NCBI GenBank assembly: GCA_014871605.1
Contig: WGSQ01000102.1
Span: 1 to 6,391 of the forward strand
DNA length: 6,391 nucleotides
Origin: Collinsella sp.
GTDB taxonomy: Bacteria > Actinomycetota > Coriobacteriia > Coriobacteriales > Coriobacteriaceae
Direction: 5' to 3'
In this document: positions 1 to 6,178 of the stretch, one piece after another
Position numbering within the stretch: the first letter of the stretch is position 1
Layout of the letters: each line of letters begins with the position of its first letter
Program-made: the position numbers and the translations under genes
Notes under the pieces: model-generated
Told to the model about the DNA's origin: nothing
Databases searched by the model: none
What the model saw: the letters and a program-made list of their open reading frames with translations, nothing else

Positions 1-2048
1 ACGGCACACTCGCTCGCACCCAGCTGGAACATCGGCTCACACCAGGCCTGGGCTGCCATGGTGTAGGCGTGCACGGTCAGCAGGGTCTCGCCCACCGCGG
101 CCTCTCGAACCACCAGCGGAAGCTGGACGGATTCGCCGGGAGCCACCGCACCGGGCATGAGCGTCGTGCGACACACCACATCGCCGTCTACCAGGGTCTC
201 CGCCGACAGGCAGACGTCCTCGAGGGTGGTAAACCAGCGCTTGTTGGTGACGGTCAGCTCGCCCGCCTCGGCATCATAGGCCATGCGAACCGGGCAGATG
301 ACCTGGCCATACTCAGTGAGGCCCGGGCTCGGCTGCTGCCAAGGGAACACCATGCCGTCGATGCAGAAGTTGCTGTTGTTGGGGTAATCGCCGTTGTCGC
401 CGCCATACATATCGTAGGCAACGCCGTCCTCGGTCACGGCAGCCAGACCGTGGTCGCACCATTCCCAGATGAACTGGCCCTGGATGCAATCCCAGCGATC
501 GAAGACCTCCTGGTACTCGGACAGGCCTCCGGGACCGTTGCCCATGGAGTGACCGTACTCGCAGTTGATACGCGGCTTGGGGAACGGATGCTCACCAAAG
601 TCGTTCATCTGCGACACACGGGAGTACATCGTGGAAATGACGTCGACGGTATCGGCGTTGCGGTCCTCCTCGTAGTGGACCGGACGGCCGTCGAGCTCGT
701 GGGCCTTGGCATACATCGCGCGGATGTTGCAGCCGTAGCCGCTCTCGTTGCCCATCGACCACATAATGATGCAGGCGTGGTTGCGCTCCTGCATCACCAG
801 GCGCTCGACGCGGTCGACGTAGGCCGCCTCCCATGCCGGATCGTCGGTGACCAGGGCGATGTTGCCGATATTCTCGAAGCCGTGGCTCTCCATATCGGTC
901 TCGGCGACCAGCATGATGCCATACTCATCACACAGCTCGTAGAAGCGCGGGTCATTGGCATAGTGAGAGGTGCGCACTGCGTTGATGTTGTGCTGCTTCA
1001 TGAGCTCCAGGTCGCGGCGCATGCGATCGAGGCCAACGGCGCGGCCCTTGTGATCGTCGTGATCGTGGCGGTTGACGCCATGCATCTTAAAGTAGGTGCC
1101 GTTGAGGTAGATGTGATTGCCCTCGACCGTCACCTCGGCAAGGCCCTGGCGATGCGGAACGTACTCGCTGACCTTATCGCCGTCGTAGACCTCAAACGTA
1201 AGGTCATAGAGGAAGGGGTCCTCGGGATTCCAGAAGTGGGCATCGGTCACGCTGCACTCGGCATGGCCGTCGATGCACTCGCCCGTGGCCACCACGCTCT
1301 CGCCATCGCTGAGCGTAAACACAACGCGGGTAGCACCCTCGGTCACCGTATCGAGCGAGATCAGAGCGGCATCGCCCTCGCGGTGCGTGCGGAACCTAAA
1401 GTCGACCAGGTGCGCGGCAGGACGCTGCATAAGGTACACATCACGGAAGATGCCCGATGCCCACCACATATCCTGGTCCTCGATATAGCTGCCATCGCTG
1501 TACTGCAGGACCTTGACCGCAAACAGGTTGTCGCCCTCGACGAGCGCGTCAGTCACGTCAAACTCGGCGGACAGGCGCGAACCCTTGGTCATGCCGATAA
1601 ACTGGCCGTTGACGTACAGCTCGCCATAGCTCTCGATGCCGTCAAAGCGAATGATCTCGCGAGCACCGGCGGGAACGGCGGGGAGGTTGACGATGCGCTG
1701 GTAAACGCCCGTGGGGTCATCGGAGGGAACAAACGGCTGATCTACCGGGAACGGAAAACCCTCGTCGGTATAGGCAAGATTGCCATAGCCATCTACCTGC
1801 CACAGGTGCGGAACCTCCACGTGATCCCACTCGGGTTCGTAGGTGGAGAGCTCCTTGTTGGAGACGGCAGCGGGGCCCTCAAAGAGGCGGAACTGCCACG
1901 AGCCGGACAGCTGGACAAATCCGCGCGACAGCTCGCGGCTGTACGTTGCAGCGAGGTCGGCGGTCTCGTAACCCATAAAGTACGCATGGGGTGCCAGGCG
2001 GTTCCTGTGGGTGAGCGCTTGGTTTTCCCAATCGTTAATGGCGTCCAT
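1..2048 (-). CDS. ebgA: Beta-galactosidase, GH2 family, EbgA-like large subunit (partial, C-terminus outside window)
   Basis: Hydrolyses terminal beta-D-galactosides by the retaining GH2 mechanism, probably in the cytoplasm since no signal peptide is visible. The first 682 residues are present; EbgA and LacZ are about 1,030 residues, so the C-terminal sandwich domains are missing here. Order: N-terminal sugar-binding domain (about 45-210, with EDQDMWWASGIFRDV at 190-204), Ig-like domain (about 215-300), TIM barrel (about 305-580). Visible catalytic features: NRHDH at 326-330, SHYAND at 361-366, ETDMESHG with E387 and H389 (metal site in LacZ), acid/base E435 in MGNESG, nucleophile E497 in CEYGHSMGNG, and WEWCDHG at 528-534. 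The N-terminus (WENQALTHRNRLAP) and the stretch around E497 follow E. coli EbgA more closely than LacZ, from memory. The ATG at 2048 is chosen because AAGGAG lies 7 bases upstream and the EbgA-like N-terminus begins just after it. D95 is the EbgA-type residue. A partner gene (ebgC) would be downstream, outside the window. Family assignment is firm; EbgA versus LacZ is an inference. Confidence 0.96.
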   Translation of the reverse strand, partial: MDAINDWENQALTHRNRLAPHAYFMGYETADLAATYSRELSRGFVQLSGSWQFRLFEGPAAVSNKELSTYEPEWDHVEVPHLWQVDGYGNLAYTDEGFPFPVDQPFVPSDDPTGVYQRIVNLPAVPAGAREIIRFDGIESYGELYVNGQFIGMTKGSRLSAEFDVTDALVEGDNLFAVKVLQYSDGSYIEDQDMWWASGIFRDVYLMQRPAAHLVDFRFRTHREGDAALISLDTVTEGATRVVFTLSDGESVVATGECIDGHAECSVTDAHFWNPEDPFLYDLTFEVYDGDKVSEYVPHRQGLAEVTVEGNHIYLNGTYFKMHGVNRHDHDDHKGRAVGLDRMRRDLELMKQHNINAVRTSHYANDPRFYELCDEYGIMLVAETDMESHGFENIGNIALVTDDPAWEAAYVDRVERLVMQERNHACIIMWSMGNESGYGCNIRAMYAKAHELDGRPVHYEEDRNADTVDVISTMYSRVSQMNDFGEHPFPKPRINCEYGHSMGNGPGGLSEYQEVFDRWDCIQGQFIWEWCDHGLAAVTEDGVAYDMYGGDNGDYPNNSNFCIDGMVFPWQQPSPGLTEYGQVICPVRMAYDAEAGELTVTNKRWFTTLEDVCLSAETLVDGDVVCRTTLMPGAVAPGESVQLPLVVREAAVGETLLTVHAYTMAAQAWCEPMFQLGASECA

Positions 2049-2055
2049 GGTGATG

Positions 2056-2061
2056 CTCCTT
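2056..2061 (-). promoter_or_regulatory. Ribosome binding site of the beta-galactosidase
   Basis: The minus strand reads AAGGAG, 7 bases before the ATG at 2048. Two other ATGs at 2064 and 2067 are out of frame with the enzyme, so this site decides the start. Confidence 0.8.
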
Positions 2062-2081
2062 CATCATCGTAGTGTTTTCTG

Positions 2082-2095
2082 TGCAACCGGTTGTC
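2082..2095. promoter_or_regulatory. LacI-family operator 1 (promoter-proximal to the beta-galactosidase)
   Basis: TGCAACCGGTTGTC, with a perfect 10-bp palindrome (CAACCGGTTG) centred on the CG at 2088/2089. This fits the general LacI-family operator form TGnAAnCGnTT. It lies over the predicted start point of the beta-galactosidase promoter. The binding protein is inferred to be the adjacent repressor. Confidence 0.75.
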
Positions 2096-2098
2096 CTT

Positions 2099-2128
2099 AT
2101 CTTACGGGCGGTACAAAAAGTTGTGCAA
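2099..2128 (-). promoter_or_regulatory. Candidate sigma-70-type promoter of the beta-galactosidase
   Basis: On the minus strand, TTGCAC (2128-2123) and TAAGAT (2104-2099) are separated by 18 bp. The match to consensus is moderate (3/6 and 4/6). Transcription would start near 2092, giving a leader of about 45 bases before the ATG. The -35 overlaps operator 2 and the expected start point falls in operator 1, which is the usual arrangement for repression by steric block. The placement supports the call more than the hexamers do. Confidence 0.45.
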
Positions 2129-2137
2129 TCGGTTGTC
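2124..2137. promoter_or_regulatory. LacI-family operator 2
   Basis: TGCAATCGGTTGTC, differing from operator 1 by one base (T for C at 2129). The centre, 2130/2131, is 42 bp from operator 1, close to four helical turns, so both should face the same side of the DNA. It overlaps the candidate -35 hexamer of the beta-galactosidase. Confidence 0.72.
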
Positions 2138-2168
2138 CGCCGAACGGTCGATTTTGCCGGATTAACGG

Positions 2169-2188
2169 TGCAACCGGTTGTACAACCG
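2169..2188. promoter_or_regulatory. LacI-family operator 3, a compound site with overlapping palindromes
   Basis: The site begins with TGCAACCGGTTGTA (2169-2182), centred at 2175/2176 and 45 bp from operator 2. It overlaps a second perfect palindrome, CGGTTGTACAACCG (2175-2188), centred at 2181/2182. The result is three alternating half-sites, CAACCG, CGGTTG, CAACCG. It lies upstream of the beta-galactosidase promoter and could serve DNA looping or act on the divergent regulator promoter. Confidence 0.7.
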
Positions 2189-2332
2189 TGATACTTATGT
2201 CACTCTGAGTATCGATACACCGCGCAAAACAATGCCCTTAAGCTCGTGGGCAATCGCCGCGCCCGCCGACAACTCGCCCATACGAGACGTTTTGGACACG
2301 GCTTGGTTGCAAACGGCGCCGGCTACCGGATA

Positions 2333-2361
2333 TCGTGAACGCTGCTCGGGCGCACTATACT
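2333..2361 (+). promoter_or_regulatory. Candidate promoter of the LacI-family regulator
   Basis: TATACT at 2356-2361 is a good -10 box (5/6), placed 60 bases before the ATG at 2422. The sequence 17 bp upstream (TCGTGA, 2333-2338) is a poor -35, so the promoter may be weak or need help, as is common for repressor genes. None of the three full operators overlaps it. Confidence 0.35.
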
Positions 2362-2410
2362 AATCTGTATCCGCATGAACCTTTATTGATAGCCCGCCGG
2401 CTCAATTGCA

Positions 2411-2417
2411 CAGGAGA
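2411..2417 (+). promoter_or_regulatory. Ribosome binding site deciding the repressor start
   Basis: CAGGAGA, with GGAG ending 5 bases before the ATG at 2422. It favours that ATG over an in-frame GTG at 2335, which would add 29 residues unlike a LacI-family N-terminus and has no comparable site upstream. Confidence 0.75.
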
Positions 2418-2421
2418 CGCC

Positions 2422-3438
2422 ATGAACCGATCAGCACACACCGCACCCACGCTTGCCGAGGTTGCCGAAGCTGCCGGTGTATCGCGCTCCACGGCATCGC
2501 GAGCACTCAACGATTCACCCCGCATTAGCGAGGAGACAAAAAAGCGCGTCCGCGCGGCGGCAAAAAAGGTTAACTTCGTTCCCAACGCACGCGGCAGGGC
2601 ACTCGCCGTCGGACGCACGGAAATAATCGCCGTACTGGTTACCGAGCCCCTTAATGAGCTGTTCGGCGACCCCACCTACAGTGAGTTTTTGAGCGGCATT
2701 ACCGAGGAGCTCTCGGAATCGTCTTACCTGCCCGTGATCTTGCAAGCGTCTTCATCCCATGAGCGCAGCCGCGCACGTGAGCACTTTGAGCGCCGCTCCT
2801 TCGACGCCGTCATCGACGTCTCGCCCTACAAGGGCAGCGAACTGCTCGAAGTGCTGCGCGAACTGAACGTTCCGACGGTATTGTGCGGCCAGCTCGAAGG
2901 CCATCCCTACCGCGATGTGTTCTCGACGGTCTATTCGGACGACGAAGAGGGCGGGCGCTTTGCGGCGCTCGCCATGAAGGAGCGCGGGCGTAAGGATATC
3001 GTTGCCGTGCTGGGACCTCGGGACAACCCCGCCGTCATCGACCGCCTTCGCGGCTACCGTGCGATTTTGGGCGAAAGCCTTGACGATGACAATGTCATCT
3101 ATACCGGATGGAGCAGCGGAGACGGCTACCAGGCCGCGCGGCAACTGCTCGCGCGCGAAATCCACGCCGACGGCGTGCTCTGCGGATCGGACCGTATCGC
3201 GACCGGCGTTATCGCCGCATTTAACGAAGCCGGATTCAGCGTGCCACAAGATGTTTCGGTCGTGGGCTTCGTTGACCACGAAGTCGCCGCTCGCGCCGTC
3301 CCCGCGCTTACCACCATTCGCCAGCCGCTGCGCGAAGAAGGCCGCGCGGCCGCAGGCATCGCGCTCGATATGATCAACGGCGCCGAGCCCACCACCACCG
3401 TCATGCACATGCAGCTCGTTCGGAGAGACTCGCTGTAG
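2422..3438 (+). CDS. LacI/GalR-family transcriptional repressor
   Basis: A 338-residue regulator of normal family length that would bind the palindromic operators and release them on binding a sugar effector. The N-terminal helix-turn-helix (about 10-56) reads TLAEVAEAAGVSRSTASRAL, followed by the hinge helix (PNARGRALA, 54-62). The recognition-helix residues matching LacI Y17 and Q18 are R22 and S23. The remainder is a periplasmic-binding-protein-like effector domain: R208 in DRLRGY matches the sugar-contacting LacI R197, SDRIA at 256-260 and VPQDVSVVGF at 274-283 are typical family blocks, and PALTTIRQP at 294-302 is the usual C-terminal signature. V284 stands where the family normally has the first Asp of GFDD or GYDD (LacI D274). 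It is divergent from the beta-galactosidase, with a row of matching operators between them, which makes that gene the likely target and a beta-galactoside or product the likely effector. The inducer cannot be told from sequence. I give no ebgR symbol, since orthology is not shown. Confidence 0.95.
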   Translation: MNRSAHTAPTLAEVAEAAGVSRSTASRALNDSPRISEETKKRVRAAAKKVNFVPNARGRALAVGRTEIIAVLVTEPLNELFGDPTYSEFLSGITEELSESSYLPVILQASSSHERSRAREHFERRSFDAVIDVSPYKGSELLEVLRELNVPTVLCGQLEGHPYRDVFSTVYSDDEEGGRFAALAMKERGRKDIVAVLGPRDNPAVIDRLRGYRAILGESLDDDNVIYTGWSSGDGYQAARQLLAREIHADGVLCGSDRIATGVIAAFNEAGFSVPQDVSVVGFVDHEVAARAVPALTTIRQPLREEGRAAAGIALDMINGAEPTTTVMHMQLVRRDSL

Positions 3439-3457
3439 GAAACTGCGACCCCTGTGC

Positions 3458-3476
3458 GCCGCATTTTTTGGGCGGC
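3458..3476. terminator. Weak hairpin between convergent genes, possible terminator
   Basis: GCCGC (3458-3462) can pair with GCGGC (3472-3476) around a 9-base loop rich in T. Neither strand has the T-run after the stem expected of an intrinsic terminator: on the plus strand the T-run is in the loop, and the stem is followed by AAAA. It sits between the repressor stop and the end of the glycosyltransferase gene, where transcription from both sides would need to end. Confidence 0.2.
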
Positions 3477-3537
3477 AAAACCTCAGGATAATCGCGACGA
3501 ACGCGGGCGGGCGCGCTTGATGGCGTTGGCGATGGAA

Positions 3538-5109
3538 CTACTCGTTGGCGATCGCGGCGAGCCAGGCGCTCACGCGATCGACGACCTCGCTCCATCCAGC
3601 CACGCCCAAGACGCAAAAATAGGGAGCGAACAAAAACACGTAGCGTGCACGCGTCTCGAACACCATCAAAAATAACGCCAGGGCGCAAACAGCAAGCATG
3701 GGCACGACCGTCGCGGCATCGAGCCGCCGCGAAAAACCGAGCAGCACCACGCCCGCGATGCAGCCGATCCACAGGGTCTGAGAGAGCACCTCAAACCACA
3801 TACCGTTTTGGGCATTGGGGTCTTCGTGGTTAAAATTGCCGATACCGTAATAGGCCTTGAGTGCTCGGCAGTTTCCATGCAGCTCGATCCAAAACTGTCC
3901 CTCGATCCCCCATGCAAACGTTCCGTCCGAAAAAGCCGATAGCAGCTTTTGGTGATACAGGCGCAAAAGGCCCAAAGGCCCCAGATCATGGATACGCTGT
4001 TTCCATACCCGGACATTCATGGCCGAGCGCTCGCTGGAGGTAGCACAAGCGGCAGAGGCCAAGGCATCGTCCGCATTGTAGACGCCCATGCTCTGACTGT
4101 TAAGACCCATCATAAGGTAGTGCGTCATGGACAGTTCCAGCTCTTTGTTGAGCTGCACCTGCCGAGACGACACGGCATTCGTCACAAACAGCGATAGGCA
4201 TACCCCGGCCACCAGGGCAGCCGCAAAGGGCGCGGTGCGCCGCAGGGCCAAAGCGATCCCCGATGCCTCGCGGCGCATGCGAGCGACGCGCATAGGCACC
4301 GTGAGCATCTCCACAAACAAGGCGGCTGCCAGGATAAAGATCGTCGTGGGCTTAATCGCATAGCCCAGCACCGCCACCGCACCCAAGCCAAACCACCCTT
4401 GCCAGCGGTTTTTATGGCACACATAGCACCAAAGCCCAATGGCGGGGCAGAGCATTCCGTAGGTATCGGAATAAGGCACCAAAATCCACGGGGACGCGCC
4501 GGCAAGCAGGACGAGCACCACGAGCGTAACGACACCCGCCCGAATGCCACGCAGCCCGCGAGCGGCATGAGCGGCAAAAAACACGGCGAGCGTAACGCAC
4601 AGACAGCTCCCCACTACAAGCGACAGATAGGTATCGGGGCTTCCGAGCAAGCGCCCCACAAAGCTGATGGCACGAAATAACCCATATAAAAACCGCTGGT
4701 TGGGGTTTTGGCTCAGATAATCGGCAATGCTTTGCGGGTCGTCGACCGTTGCCAGGGCCCGGGCATCCCAGTCGGTCTTAAACCAGCACCCCCACACCAC
4801 GACGAGCTGATAGGCAAACAGGGCGATGCAAAACAGCACGACGAGCACGTTCCATGCCCGCCTTGGGTCGCGCACGCGCGGCGCCACGTAAAACGTCGCG
4901 ATGCGCGTGCAAAAACACAGCGCAAACAACGATATCGCGCCCAGGGCAAAAAACAGCAGCTGCCGGTGCGCGGCAAACGAAAACTTGCACGCATACTCCC
5001 AGCCGTCGCACGTAAACAAGATGAGTACCAAGATCAGACCAAAGAATGCGACAGCAAGGCGTCCGAACGCTACGACGCCGGCAGCAGGTTGAGAATCAGT
5101 GTGTGACAT
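3538..5109 (-). CDS. Multi-spanning membrane glycosyltransferase, GT-C type (putative)
   Basis: A 523-residue integral membrane protein with about 11-12 hydrophobic segments (for example 13-33, 50-67, 86-107, 160-180, 190-208, 215-230, 239-271, 291-311, 437-458, 465-483, 489-506). A long soluble stretch between about 312 and 436 is probably external. After the third segment comes KTDWDA (111-116), in the place where GT-C enzymes carry their catalytic acidic residue. Other family-like blocks are NPNQRF (135-140), PYSDTYGM (212-219), IKPTT (252-256), THYLMMGLN (329-337), DGTFAWGIEGQFW (395-407) and ETRARYVFLFAPYF (485-498). From memory these recall bacterial integral membrane glycosyltransferases related to the GT39/ArnT group, including a set modelled as TIGR03766. 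The expected role is transfer of a sugar from undecaprenyl phosphate to an envelope acceptor outside the membrane. The start at 5109 has GAGGA 8 bases upstream. It follows the GT2 gene by 45 bp, which supports a donor-making and donor-using pair. Substrate and acceptor are unknown. Confidence 0.85.
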   Translation of the reverse strand: MSHTDSQPAAGVVAFGRLAVAFFGLILVLILFTCDGWEYACKFSFAAHRQLLFFALGAISLFALCFCTRIATFYVAPRVRDPRRAWNVLVVLFCIALFAYQLVVVWGCWFKTDWDARALATVDDPQSIADYLSQNPNQRFLYGLFRAISFVGRLLGSPDTYLSLVVGSCLCVTLAVFFAAHAARGLRGIRAGVVTLVVLVLLAGASPWILVPYSDTYGMLCPAIGLWCYVCHKNRWQGWFGLGAVAVLGYAIKPTTIFILAAALFVEMLTVPMRVARMRREASGIALALRRTAPFAAALVAGVCLSLFVTNAVSSRQVQLNKELELSMTHYLMMGLNSQSMGVYNADDALASAACATSSERSAMNVRVWKQRIHDLGPLGLLRLYHQKLLSAFSDGTFAWGIEGQFWIELHGNCRALKAYYGIGNFNHEDPNAQNGMWFEVLSQTLWIGCIAGVVLLGFSRRLDAATVVPMLAVCALALFLMVFETRARYVFLFAPYFCVLGVAGWSEVVDRVSAWLAAIANE

Positions 5110-5117
5110 GGAGCGGT

Positions 5118-5122
5118 TCCTC
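5118..5122 (-). promoter_or_regulatory. Ribosome binding site of the GT-C glycosyltransferase
   Basis: The minus strand reads GAGGA, 8 bases before the ATG at 5109, inside the 45-bp gap after the GT2 stop. It supports independent translation start within a shared transcript. Confidence 0.65.
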
Positions 5123-5154
5123 GGTAACAGGTTATTGGGGTCGGGCGATGCTGG

Positions 5155-6114
5155 CTATTTGCGCTCGGCTACGACATAGATGGGGCGACGCTTGGTTTCC
5201 AGATAGGTCTTGGACAGGTACTCGCCCAAGATACCGAGCGAAAAGAGCTGGATGCCGCCGATAAGAAGGATTACGCAGATGGTGCTTGGCCAGCCGGCAA
5301 CGGGATCGCCGAACAGCAGGGCACGCACCACGACGAATACGATGCCCGCAAAGGCGGCAAGGCAAAAGAACAGGCCTGTATACGATGCCAGGACCAGCGG
5401 GGCAGTCGAAAAGTCGACGATGCCCTCGATCGAATACCTAAACAGCGACAGGAGGGACCATTTGGTTCTGCCCGCGACGCGCTCGATATTTTCGTACGAG
5501 ATCCAGTGTGTCTTAAATCCCACCCACGAGAAAATGCCCTTCGAGAAGCGGTTGATCTCGCCCAGAGATAAGACGGCATCGACGAACTTTCTGGTCATGC
5601 AACGATAGTCGCGCGCGCCGTCGACGATCTGGGTCGTCGATATGCGGTTGATCAAACGATAGAACAGACGCGAGAGTGCACTACGCACGGGCGGCTCACC
5701 TGTCCGGTTGGCCCGACGCGTCGCCACGCAGTCGTAATCAGGATTTTGGGAAAGAAATCCCAGCATGTCGGGTATGAGCGACGGTGGGTCCTGCAGGTCG
5801 GCATCCATGGTTATGACATAGGCCCCACATGAGGCCGTAAGGCCTGCATAGAGCGCGGCCTCCTTGCCAAAATTACGCGAAAATGAAAGATAGTGTACTG
5901 ATTCGCTTTGCTGAGCAAACTGCCGGACAAGATCGAGCGTGCCATCTATCGACCCGTCGTCCACAAACCAGTACTCCACGTCAAGGTCGTAGAGCTTCTT
6001 GACAGCCAGGGCCGCCTTATTCACCTCCCCCATAAAAGCATGCAGGGACTCCTCCTCGTTAAAGCAAGGAACGACGATGCTCACCGTGTTGTCACGCGAC
6101 GTATGCTTATCCAT
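5155..6114 (-). CDS. Polyprenyl-phosphate glycosyltransferase, GT2 family (GtrB/DPM1-like)
   Basis: A 319-residue enzyme expected to move a sugar from a nucleotide donor to undecaprenyl phosphate at the inner face of the membrane. The GT-A catalytic domain is at the N-terminus: IVVPCFNEEES (13-23), FVDDGSIDGT (50-59, with D52 and D53), SRNFGKEAAL (79-88), and DADLQDPP (104-111), whose D104 and D106 form the metal-binding DXD. The acceptor-side blocks DGARDYR (165-171), NRFSKGIFSWVGF (188-200) and YENIERVAGRTKWS (207-220) are typical of GtrB/CsbB-like proteins. Two C-terminal membrane segments (about 237-263 and 277-299) anchor it, followed by a short basic tail. Length and layout are normal. 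The ATG at 6114 has ACGGGA 9 bases upstream; an in-frame TTG at 6123 (AGGA 10 bases upstream) would add three residues and cannot be excluded. It probably supplies the lipid-linked sugar for the downstream GT-C enzyme. The sugar (glucose, mannose, GlcNAc or other) cannot be read from sequence. No GtrA-like flippase gene is in view. Confidence 0.93.
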   Translation of the reverse strand: MDKHTSRDNTVSIVVPCFNEEESLHAFMGEVNKAALAVKKLYDLDVEYWFVDDGSIDGTLDLVRQFAQQSESVHYLSFSRNFGKEAALYAGLTASCGAYVITMDADLQDPPSLIPDMLGFLSQNPDYDCVATRRANRTGEPPVRSALSRLFYRLINRISTTQIVDGARDYRCMTRKFVDAVLSLGEINRFSKGIFSWVGFKTHWISYENIERVAGRTKWSLLSLFRYSIEGIVDFSTAPLVLASYTGLFFCLAAFAGIVFVVVRALLFGDPVAGWPSTICVILLIGGIQLFSLGILGEYLSKTYLETKRRPIYVVAERK

Positions 6115-6149
6115 AGCGGTCAATCCCGTCCAATCCTGTTTGCCCGAAC

Positions 6150-6166
6150 ATACCCGCAGCGGGTAT
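6150..6166. repeat. Perfect 17-bp inverted repeat between membrane protein and GT2 genes
   Basis: ATACCCGC, a central A, and GCGGGTAT form a perfect inverted repeat in the 64-bp gap before the GT2 gene. As RNA it would fold at least as a 6-bp stem with a GCAGC loop. There is no T-run after it, so it is not a standard terminator. It could be an operator or an RNA processing or attenuation hairpin. Confidence 0.7.
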
Positions 6167-6178
6167 CATCGGCACCCT

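Larger units (their letters stand above)
2049..2421. other. Divergent control region between beta-galactosidase and repressor
   Basis: This 373-base gene-free stretch holds the beta-galactosidase ribosome binding site and promoter, three operators (2082-2188), and, nearer the repressor, a TATACT box and the repressor ribosome binding site. The middle part, about 2205-2330, has no operator copy. It contains the 10-bp palindrome GTATCGATAC (2209-2218), a 4-bp inverted repeat GTGA-N8-TCAC (2188-2203) and a TGCAAACGG half-site-like match (2308-2316). No RNA gene or convincing small gene is visible. Confidence 0.8.

Noticed and set aside
1519..1532. GCAAACAGGTTGTC inside the beta-galactosidase gene, resembling the operator (an intragenic lacO2-like site)
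   Set aside because: The half-sites are one base further apart than in the three upstream operators and the central CG is lost. The bases are explained by the conserved coding sequence (NLFAVK).
69..2072. A 667-residue open frame on the plus strand, opposite the beta-galactosidase
   Set aside because: It lies entirely antisense to a gene with intact GH2 motifs and covers its start region. Long antisense frames are common in GC-rich coding DNA, and the translation shows no recognisable domain.
2195..2281. A 28-codon minus-strand frame with protein-like composition, open back to about 2358
   Set aside because: There is no ribosome binding site before the ATG at 2281, it overlaps the repressor promoter region, and a stop-to-stop length of about 54 codons is within chance for this base composition. 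I considered a decayed gene remnant but have no supporting motif.
2335..2421. N-terminal extension of the repressor from a GTG at 2335
   Set aside because: The added 29 residues are unlike the family, the GTG overlaps the candidate promoter, and a good ribosome binding site fits the ATG at 2422.
3454..3675. A short plus-strand frame after the repressor, partly over the 3' end of the GT-C gene
   Set aside because: Most of it is antisense to a well-supported membrane protein, there is no clear ribosome binding site, and its translation is low-complexity and basic, as expected of a shadow frame.
4708..5106. A 132-residue plus-strand frame opposite the GT-C gene
   Set aside because: It is fully antisense to the hydrophobic N-terminal half of the GT-C protein; its charged composition is the mirror of that coding sequence.
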